Assembly: GCA_036337765.1 (NCBI GenBank) | Contig: JAYZDP010000169.1 | Coordinates: 1-28,145, forward strand | Direction: 5' to 3' | From: JAYZDP01 sp036337765 | GTDB taxonomy: Bacteria; Acidobacteriota; Thermoanaerobaculia; Multivoradales; Multivoraceae | Length of the DNA stretch: 28,145 bases | Shown: piece after piece, positions 23,428 to 28,145 of the stretch | Layout: the number at the start of each line of letters is the position of its first letter | Numbering within the stretch: position 1 is the first letter of the stretch | Position numbers and translations under genes: made by a program | Notes under the pieces: model-generated | What the model was told of the DNA's origin: nothing | The model's database searches: none | What the model saw: only the letters and a program-made list of their open reading frames with translations

Positions 23428-24216
23428 CTAATCGCCAGGCCGATTCAGGATCTCTTCGATGAAGGCTTCCTCTCCCGTGCAAGTTGCGTAGGAGGTGGTG
23501 TAGTCACCCCTGACACTTGCGCCGCCCTCATCGAGCCACTTCTGCGAAGACATGAGTCCCGCGACGTTCGGATAGACCCAGACATGGGCAAAACGTCCAG
23601 GAGCACCCCCGCGGCCGATTTGAGGGACGATAACGAACCAACCAATGTTCCCCCACGCGTCCACGCGGTTGGCTGCGATCGACCGGTGCTTCGCGACCAG
23701 TTGCTCCAGCGATACACCCGGTTTCCGCGTGCACCAATTCCACGTCGCGATGCGCTCGTCGTCCTCGTTCATAGCTTCTACATCAGCCCACTGGGTGTAG
23801 GCGGTAGTCATCTTCACGGAACATGTTGCGACGTTCTGCCAGGTTGCGTTCAGTCTCGCGCCATCCTCGGTGAACAGCCACTTGTCCCAAGCTGTGCCAG
23901 TGGTCTCATGATCCAGAGCCAGCAGCTCGACGAAGTCATAAGGCTGCTCGCCTGGCATGCCATGTGTCCACATCGGCGTCAGACGGGCGAAGGTAGCCTC
24001 AGCACCGTTGCTTCTGCTCCATTCAAAGTAGTCGTTCAACATCGCCTCGTAGTCGCCCATGGTCTGACCAGGATTCAGCTTACATAGCTGAACCTGCAGG
24101 GATATCGGCCCGGTCGGATCCAGCCCTCCCGTAAAGACACCGCCATCCGATTGCCCCGATGCCACGCTACCGAACGCCGCCACCAACACAGCAAGGCCTA
24201 CAAGTGCTCTCCTCAT
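23428..24216 (-). CDS. Secreted protein with two Cys-bracketed repeats
   Basis: 262 residues from the ATG at 24216 with a strong ribosome site (AAGGAGGG, eight bases upstream). Signal peptide 1-21 (ending SVASGQ). The mature protein is two copies of one module. Copy 1 runs from CKLNPGQTM to QNVATCS and copy 2 from CTRKPGVSL to TSYATCT; both share C-x3-PG, a central PG-x2-(Y/R)F stretch, a KWL-x2-(E/D)-(D/G)G step and a closing ATC(S/T). Each module is about 90-100 residues with a Cys at each end, suggesting one disulphide per module. The size and alternation resemble the dimeric alpha/beta-barrel (NIPSNAP/EthD-like) fold, but that is inference. No known function. Confidence 0.78.
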   Translation of the reverse strand: MRRALVGLAVLVAAFGSVASGQSDGGVFTGGLDPTGPISLQVQLCKLNPGQTMGDYEAMLNDYFEWSRSNGAEATFARLTPMWTHGMPGEQPYDFVELLALDHETTGTAWDKWLFTEDGARLNATWQNVATCSVKMTTAYTQWADVEAMNEDDERIATWNWCTRKPGVSLEQLVAKHRSIAANRVDAWGNIGWFVIVPQIGRGGAPGRFAHVWVYPNVAGLMSSQKWLDEGGASVRGDYTTSYATCTGEEAFIEEILNRPGD

Positions 24217-24404
24217 TCCACAGTCCCTCCTTGAATTTCAAGCTAGTCCGCCACGATTCCGCGAGGGCCCCGCGCCCTCGTACACGCCGGGCCACGCTCA
24301 ATCGATCTGAGCCGCACCCTTGTCCAACCCAGCAGACAAGCATCCGCACGATACAAGAGTGGCGGCCGCGTGCTCGGACTCAGTGCCTCTGAAGCGCTCT
24401 CGAG

Positions 24405-24693
24405 GTGGCGTTGGACGCCTTGTTGAAGCGAGAGGCTCGCTCGCTCGAAGCTCGAGCCTATGCTCTCTACGTACTGCTCGCCGGCCTATCCTTCCTGGCT
24501 TTCACGAGGCTGTGCAACGAGGTCCGGCCCAGCGAGCGGAACCCGCCTCATCGAAACGCGCTCGGAGCCCACGTTCACGCTGTTGCGCTACCACCTGTCG
24601 GGGCACCAGCCGATCACGCTGGCCGCCCTCGAGGAGCTACGACTCGGTTCGGACGATCCCGGCGTCTTCCTGGAAGCTGGCCCGGACGGGTAG
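24405..24693 (+). pseudogene. Possible frameshifted gene remnant
   Basis: One frame gives ALDALLKREARSLEARAYAL, then YVLLAGLSFLAFTRLCNEV, like a charged helix and a membrane helix. After a shift near 24540 another frame gives LIETRSEPTFTLLRYHLSGH, then QPITLAALEELRLGSDDPGV and a stop at 24691-24693. Both parts look protein-like and they abut, so one frameshifted gene is plausible. I recognise no family. The surrounding 24217-24752 holds nothing else I can support. Confidence 0.25.
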
Positions 24694-24752
24694 ACCCGTA
24701 CGATGCTGGAGGAGGGCCGGGAGACTTCTGGCGGCATGAGAGGCCGCCAAGT

Positions 24753-24914
24753 CTACATTCTGCGGTTAGAGCGTAGAGACCGACTTGTCGCAGTAATTGC
24801 GACACCGATCCACGGCCAGTCCTCCAGGCCCGCGAGGCGCAGACCTTCCAGGTAGCGGTCTCCGTAGTCCTGACTGGCGGCAGCGAGCGGGATCGGGATC
24901 CGTTCGGCGGTCAT
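24753..24914 (-). pseudogene. Short protein-like fragment, origin unknown
   Basis: A frame from the ATG at 24914 reads MTAERIPIPLAASQDYGDRY, then LEGLRLAGLEDWPW before losing protein-like character towards the stop at 24753. The frame is also open upstream (DRARRLRTVV). Composition suggests real coding ancestry, and the abrupt change after DWPW suggests truncation. No family recognised. Confidence 0.25.
24786..24804. repeat. Small inverted repeat TGTCGCA-GTAAT-TGCGACA
   Basis: A perfect 7-bp inverted repeat with a 5-base AT-rich loop, about 190 bases past the end of the small membrane protein operon. It could be a weak terminator for it or an operator; nothing decides. Confidence 0.35.
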
Positions 24915-24996
24915 CACCACCGTGCGGAGGCGTCGAGCTCTGTCGAGGGCGGCAGCGTCCGGTTACCAACCTCGCGGGAGGCGGTACCGGACGGAC

Positions 24997-25224
24997 CTAC
25001 TGCTTGTTCTTGAACAGCAGCAGGAAGAGCAAGAGAGCGATGAGCCCGGCCAGCCCGTTGTCGCCGAATTGGCCAGCGATCGCACCTATATTCTCGGTGA
25101 TCGCGCTGGATTCGGGAAACAAGACATCGACAACCACCAGCGCGACGATGAGCCCGAGGCCGAAGTCGGTAACGGTGCGCACCCAATCGGTAACCGAGTC
25201 TATTGTTGCTTTTACACTAGCCAT
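24997..25224 (-). CDS. Small two-helix membrane protein (paralogue B)
   Basis: 75 residues from the ATG at 25224 with AAGGAG seven bases upstream. An amphipathic N-terminal segment (VKATIDSVTDWVRTVTDF) leads into a membrane helix (LGLIVALVVVDVLFP, ~24-38), a short soluble stretch (SSAITENIGAIAGQFGDNGL), and a second membrane helix (AGLIALLLFLLLF) ending in a short Lys-containing tail. It is a clear paralogue of the next gene upstream: FGLGL/LGLGL, VVVDVLFP/LVVDLLVP and DNGLAGL/SNGIVGL line up with only one gap. Two helices in ~75 residues is the architecture of holins, small pore-formers and membrane-associated regulatory peptides, but I recognise no named family. The pair is separated by 48 bp and is likely one operon. 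Confidence 0.72.
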   Translation of the reverse strand: MASVKATIDSVTDWVRTVTDFGLGLIVALVVVDVLFPESSAITENIGAIAGQFGDNGLAGLIALLLFLLLFKNKQ

Positions 25225-25272
25225 AGATAGCTCCTTTTCTTTGCCAGGTCACTGCAGACGGAGAAGGTCACG

Positions 25273-25497
25273 CTAGTCGTCGCCGAGAAAAATCGCCACG
25301 AAGACGATCAGGGTGGTCAGCCCCACGATTCCGTTGCTGGTGAAGCTGTTGACCAGCGCGGATACGTTGTCGACGATGTTCGTGGTACCCGGAACAAGAA
25401 GGTCGACGACCAGGAAGACGAGCGCTAGGCCGAGTCCGAGACTGACGATTCCTCGCAGCAGGCCGGTGACAGTATTGAGTGCAGAGTCGATGCTCAT
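25273..25497 (-). CDS. Small two-helix membrane protein (paralogue A)
   Basis: 74 residues from the ATG at 25497, chosen because GGAG precedes it and because it aligns with the start of its paralogue; an ATG at 25566 would add a Pro/Ser-rich tail of 23 residues. Layout: short amphipathic start (SIDSALNTVTGLLRGIVS), helix 1 (LGLALVFLVVDLLVP), loop with a helix-like VDNVSALVNSFTSNG, helix 2 (IVGLTTLIVFVAIFLGDD). The Asp in the middle of helix 1 (VVDLL here, VVDVL in the paralogue) is conserved and unusual inside a membrane segment. First of a two-gene operon. Function unknown. Confidence 0.72.
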   Translation of the reverse strand: MSIDSALNTVTGLLRGIVSLGLGLALVFLVVDLLVPGTTNIVDNVSALVNSFTSNGIVGLTTLIVFVAIFLGDD

Positions 25498-25631
25498 AGT
25501 TTGGCTCCGTGTCGGTGCTTGGGGTGCAGGTGGTTCTGATCCGTAGGATGAAGGTGATTCGGTCATAGTGCTGAATGCGATCTCCAATAGCGTCTGAATT
25601 CGATCCGGCTCGTCATGAGATGCATGGGCTC

Positions 25632-25666
25632 AACCTGCAATCTCCTTAAAGGAGTGATCGCAGGTT
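25632..25666. promoter_or_regulatory. Two-part inverted repeat upstream of the small membrane operon
   Basis: AACCTGC (25632-25638) pairs with GCAGGTT (25660-25666), and inside it CTCCTT (25642-25647) pairs with AAGGAG (25649-25654). It lies 135-169 bp ahead of the first membrane gene. It could be an operator, a terminator of something to the right, or, if transcribed, a 5' leader hairpin. The inner arms look like a ribosome site and its complement, but no start codon follows in position. Confidence 0.45.
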
Positions 25667-25667
25667 C

Positions 25668-26106
25668 ACAAGGTAAACGCGGCGGCCCACGCTTGCGCAC
25701 CCAATTACCAGGCCCGCCTCCCGTCACGGAAGGTACCCTCCAGACATCACTTTACAAAAGGTGTGTCCACTGTCTTATCACAGTTGCGACTCGGGGCAGG
25801 TCATCAGCCTTGTCGCAATCCACCCTAAACTACGACATCAACCTCCGGAAACGACCGTAAACACTGGGTTCTCGGTGCAACTAAAGGGAGAATTACGACA
25901 CCTTTACGAGCTGGCGAGTTTCAGGTGCGAAATGTGCGCCGTCTAGGCAGCAGTCCGTTTGCCCGAGAACCAGCCCTCGATCGGTCTCCACAAGCCCTCG
26001 TGTCCCCTTGGGGACGCCGTGACCCCCTGGTGACCCCCTGTCACTTCCTGATGGACGGCAAGAAGAGCGCCGCTCTCCTAACTATCTGTAAATACGAAGG
26101 ATGGGG
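25668..26106. other. Intergenic, AT-richer, no supported gene
   Basis: A 439-bp stretch between the small membrane operon and tRNA-Arg. It is visibly less GC-rich than the rest of the window (for example 25740-25940), and I find no convincing coding frame. The lower GC beside the 3' end of a tRNA gene would suit a foreign insertion, but no integrase or direct repeat of the tRNA end is visible. Confidence 0.4.
26002..26040. repeat. Short palindrome and tandem 11-mer near tRNA-Arg
   Basis: GTCCCCTTGGGGAC (26002-26015) is self-complementary. Four bases on, GTGACCCCCTG occurs twice in tandem (26019-26029 and 26030-26040), followed by TCAC, which pairs with the GTGA of either copy. It lies 67 bp from the tRNA 3' end and may be part of a termination or recombination structure. 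Confidence 0.45.
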
Positions 26107-26183
26107 TGGTGCACCCTGAGGGAGTCGAACCCCCAACCTCCTGATCCGTAGTCAGGTGCTCTATCCAGTTGAGCTAAGGGTGC
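26107..26183 (-). tRNA. tRNA-Arg (anticodon ACG)
   Basis: The minus strand folds as a full cloverleaf: acceptor GCACCCT/AGGGTGC, D-arm GCTC-AACTGGATA-GAGC, anticodon stem CCTGA/TCAGG with loop CTACGGA (anticodon ACG, which reads CGN Arg codons after deamination to inosine), T-arm GGGGG-TTCGACT-CCCTC, discriminator A and an encoded CCA (26107-26109). It is 77 nt with CCA and has no intron. The 3' end faces an AT-richer gene-poor stretch. Confidence 0.95.
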
Positions 26184-26332
26184 ACAGGCAGGACGCCGGA
26201 TTGTAGAACATGGTCCCTAGGGCGGCAATGGGATTGGTGGGCCGCGGGGGCGGGCCGGGCGGGGATAGAGTTCGGGGCAGCGGCTCGCTTCTCTCTTGCG
26301 AATCCGGGGTGTCTGCTGAACGTCGAAACGGC

Positions 26333-26407
26333 CTTCGGGCTCGCCATCAAGGGGTGATCTTCGAGGCGGAGACGCCTGGCGGGAAGGCGTTCGATGTGCC
26401 GATGTGA
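26333..26407 (+). pseudogene. N-terminal stub of an ion-channel gene
   Basis: The plus strand reads LRARHQGVIFEAETPGGKAF, then DVPM and a stop at 26405-26407. xxIIFEA-D/E-TPAGKxFD is the cytoplasmic segment just before the first helix in bacterial voltage-gated-type ion transporters; here it stops exactly at the point where the helix (VxLLxAI) should begin. No start codon in good context and no following helices, so this is a fragment only. Confidence 0.4.
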
Positions 26408-26408
26408 G

Positions 26409-26771
26409 CTACGGGAGCTGCCACTCGTCGAAACCGAAGTAGTGGCCGATCTCGTGGATGACCGTGGCTCGGATCTCGCGGTGGAGCTCGCGGCGGTTGA
26501 TGCAGGCCTCGAGCAGCGGCAGGCGGTAGATGACGACGCGGTCAGGTAGGACGTTGGCGTAGTCGATGCCGCGCTCGGGCAGGGCGACGCCCTGGGAGAG
26601 GCCGAAGAGCAGCTCCTCGGGCTCCATGCCGAGCTCGCGCAGTTCCTCCTCCGTGGGCTCGTCTTCGACGACGACCATGACGTTGTCGATGCGGTCGAAG
26701 ATCTCGGGCGGGATGTCGTCGATGGCCTTCTCGACGACCTTCTCGAAATCCTCCGCGTTCATCCGTAGCAT
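26409..26771 (-). CDS. Small zincin metallopeptidase (MPN/DUF1025-type)
   Basis: 120 residues, normal for this family. Start is the ATG at 26771 (or 26762, three codons in); neither has a ribosome site. Features: an acidic N-terminal half with FDRIDNVMVVVEDEPTEEEL, LFGLSQGVALPERG (56-69), a VVIYRLPLLEAC strand, and RATVIHEIGHYFGFDE (101-116) with the HExxH zinc site (His106, Glu107, His110) and the following Asp/Glu as third ligand. It is the family annotated 'metallopeptidase family protein' or 'possible zinc metallopeptidase', found beside tRNA genes or alone in many bacteria. Substrate unknown. No signal peptide, so cytoplasmic. Confidence 0.9.
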   Translation of the reverse strand: MLRMNAEDFEKVVEKAIDDIPPEIFDRIDNVMVVVEDEPTEEELRELGMEPEELLFGLSQGVALPERGIDYANVLPDRVVIYRLPLLEACINRRELHREIRATVIHEIGHYFGFDEWQLP

Positions 26772-26833
26772 GGCTGCTAGATCATCTCAGCATTCGGCGT
26801 CTCTCCCGGTCGAACCGACCAGGGAGACGACCC

Positions 26834-27505
26834 GTGCATCTTCGACTCGCCTCGCTCGCTTTCGTGCTTGTCGCCGGGCTCGCCACAGCGGCGAGCGGCC
26901 AACCACCACAGAACCCCACCGTCCACCTCGACGGTTGTGACGCCGGGGGCGGCGGTCGCGATATCTCGACCCTGGCCGCGGCCTTTGATCCCGACTCAGA
27001 GGAGATTCGGGTGGATCTCGATCTCTGTGCTCCTGCCGACGACCGCACGAAGTACCGGCTGCGGCTCGATCACGCCTACCCACTTCACACGGATGCCGAT
27101 CGCAACGGCGACGGCCTGGTGGATGGGCTGGACGAGTGCGCCGATACGGCCGACACCGGGATGATGCTTCACCGCGGCGACCGAACGACCGGGCCCGGCT
27201 GGGTGGCGGTCGAAGGGGGGACGGTGCGCTACCGGGTCGCGACTGCGGATCTCGAACCGCCCCCGATGGTTGGTGACCGCGTCTACCTGTGGGCGAACAC
27301 CCACTACCGCGGCGTTGGTGACCGCGCGCCGACGACCGAGTCGGCGGACGGCTGTACGGGCCCGCAGCTTCCGGCTGAGGTCGTCGCGCTCGATCTCGTG
27401 GCACCGATCGGGGTGATCCTCAACGAGGTCATCTACGATGGGGCCGGCTCCGATGGCGACGAGGTAGGCTTTCTGCTACAGAGCGACGACCGCGCTACTC
27501 GATGA
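26834..27505 (+). CDS. Secreted protein with a calcium-loop motif
   Basis: 223 residues from the GTG at 26834, preceded by AGGGAGA seven bases away. Signal peptide 1-22 (FVLVAGLATAASGQ). The mature part begins with a beta-domain (VHLDGCDAGGGGRDISTLAA) and contains DADRNGDGLVDGLDECADTA (~86-105), a thrombospondin-type-3/EF-hand-like calcium loop with alternating Asp, Asn and Gly. The rest (DRVYLWANTHYRGVGDRAPT) is beta-rich. Two Cys pairs are present. The last codons overlap the end of thiG on the other strand by 11 bp, so the tail may be slightly extended or altered. Function unknown; probably exported and Ca2+-binding. Confidence 0.72.
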   Translation: MHLRLASLAFVLVAGLATAASGQPPQNPTVHLDGCDAGGGGRDISTLAAAFDPDSEEIRVDLDLCAPADDRTKYRLRLDHAYPLHTDADRNGDGLVDGLDECADTADTGMMLHRGDRTTGPGWVAVEGGTVRYRVATADLEPPPMVGDRVYLWANTHYRGVGDRAPTTESADGCTGPQLPAEVVALDLVAPIGVILNEVIYDGAGSDGDEVGFLLQSDDRATR

Positions 27506-28145
27506 GGCCTTCGAGCGGGCTCGATGCGGTGGCGTAGAGCTTCGGTTTGATCCGACCCGCGTTGCGAGCCAACCATCCCGCCTCGACGGCCTGCTTCATG
27601 GCCCGCGCCATGCGCACCGGGTTGTCGGCGCCGGCGATGCCGGTGTTCATCAGTACCGCGTCGACCCCGAGCTCCATGGCGACGGCGGCATCGGAAGCGG
27701 TGCCGACGCCAGCATCGACGACCACCGGCACCTTCGACTGCTCGACGATGATGCGCATGTTGGCCGGATTGCGGATCCCCATACCCGAGCCGATCGGTGC
27801 CCCCAGTGGCATGACCGCCGCGGCGCCGAGCTCTTCGAGCTTGCGGCAGGTGATGGGATCGTCGCTGGTATAGGGCAGGACGACGAAGTCCTCGGCTACC
27901 AGTGTCTCGGTGGCCTTCAGGAGCTCCACGTTGTCGGGGAACAGGGTCTTCTCGTCACCCAGCACTTCGAGCTTCACCCAGTTCCAGCCACCTAGCTCGC
28001 GCGCCAGTCGCGCCGGGCGCCCGGCGGCCTCAGCGGTGTAGCCCCCGGCGGGGTTGGGCCGGAGCCGATACTTCGCCGGATCGATCTGATCCATGATCGT
28101 GCCCGGGCCCCCCGCGGCGCGGGTCACCCGGCGCCGCGCGCCGGG
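27495..28145 (-). CDS. thiG: Thiazole synthase ThiG (5' end beyond the window)
   Basis: The frame is open to the window edge, so the N-terminal part is missing; about 216 of a usual ~255-265 residues are present. Diagnostic text: DQIDPAKYRLRPNPAGGYTA, WVKLEVLGD with the Schiff-base Lys, FVVLPYTSDDPITCRKLEEL, VMPLGAPIGSGMGIRNPANM, VVVDAGVGTASDAAVAMELG and KLYATASSPLEGLIE at the end. ThiG joins 1-deoxy-D-xylulose 5-phosphate, dehydroglycine and ThiS-thiocarboxylate into the thiazole phosphate of thiamine. The conserved LPNTAGCxTA reads RPNPAGGYTA here, with Cys and Thr lost. ThiS and other thiamine genes would lie outside the window to the right. Confidence 0.92.
   Translation of the reverse strand, partial: PGARRRVTRAAGGPGTIMDQIDPAKYRLRPNPAGGYTAEAAGRPARLARELGGWNWVKLEVLGDEKTLFPDNVELLKATETLVAEDFVVLPYTSDDPITCRKLEELGAAAVMPLGAPIGSGMGIRNPANMRIIVEQSKVPVVVDAGVGTASDAAVAMELGVDAVLMNTGIAGADNPVRMARAMKQAVEAGWLARNAGRIKPKLYATASSPLEGLIE

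Noticed and set aside
1..28145. CRISPR arrays, integrase or phage structural genes, rRNA
   Set aside because: No regularly spaced repeats, no integrase or phage motifs and no rRNA-like sequence were seen on either strand.

Overview
This is a GC-rich (about two-thirds G+C by eye), gene-dense bacterial segment. Several family-level clues point to an uncultured Gram-negative bacterium of the Acidobacteriota, probably close to Thermoanaerobaculia. The clues are a start-of-gene stub of the LGxYEIL type of Ser/Thr kinase, two secreted proteins of a type I associate with that group, a tandem pair of secreted amidohydrolases, and many secreted beta-propellers. This placement is an inference from protein style; no rRNA is present.

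Layout. Positions 1-3760 (minus strand) hold a secreted protein of unknown function and two translationally coupled secreted amidohydrolase-family proteins, the second of which has lost its metal ligands. Positions 3817-6444 (plus) hold a polysaccharide deacetylase and an acyl-CoA synthetase. Positions 6502-7284 (plus) hold the first ~20 codons of a broken protein kinase gene, then a VapBC toxin-antitoxin pair with an inverted-repeat operator.

The centre, 7363-17647 (minus), is the main feature: a complete quinohemoprotein amine dehydrogenase (QHNDH) locus. In transcription order it reads qhpG (flavin monooxygenase), a broken cupin gene, qhpA (diheme alpha subunit), qhpD (radical SAM crosslinking enzyme), qhpC (gamma subunit carrying the CTQ cofactor), qhpB (beta-propeller beta subunit), qhpF (ABC exporter) and qhpE (subtilisin-like leader peptidase). 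A Na+/solute symporter closely resembling the animal high-affinity choline transporter CHT1 follows. Most junctions overlap or are a few bases apart, so this reads as one operon. The logic known from Paracoccus fits gene by gene: QhpD makes Cys-Asp/Glu thioethers in QhpC, QhpG hydroxylates its Trp, QhpE removes the leader, QhpF exports it, and it joins QhpA and QhpB in the periplasm to oxidise primary amines and pass electrons to cytochromes. The AraC-type regulator qhpR is not seen. A divergent VOC (glyoxalase-fold) gene starts at 17759.

The right third (18260-28145) is a looser accessory region. It carries a secreted PQQ-like beta-propeller, an isoprenylcysteine-methyltransferase-like membrane enzyme, an OmpA-like protein coupled to a small secreted protein, a GFA/CENP-V zinc protein, a secreted protein built from two repeats, a tandem pair of paralogous small two-helix membrane proteins, tRNA-Arg(ACG), a small zincin, another secreted protein and the 3' part of thiG at the window edge. 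Intergenic stretches repeatedly contain short, recognisable gene stubs (kinase, cupin, Yip1-like membrane protein, Asp-box sialidase, ion channel), so the region appears to be undergoing decay and rearrangement.
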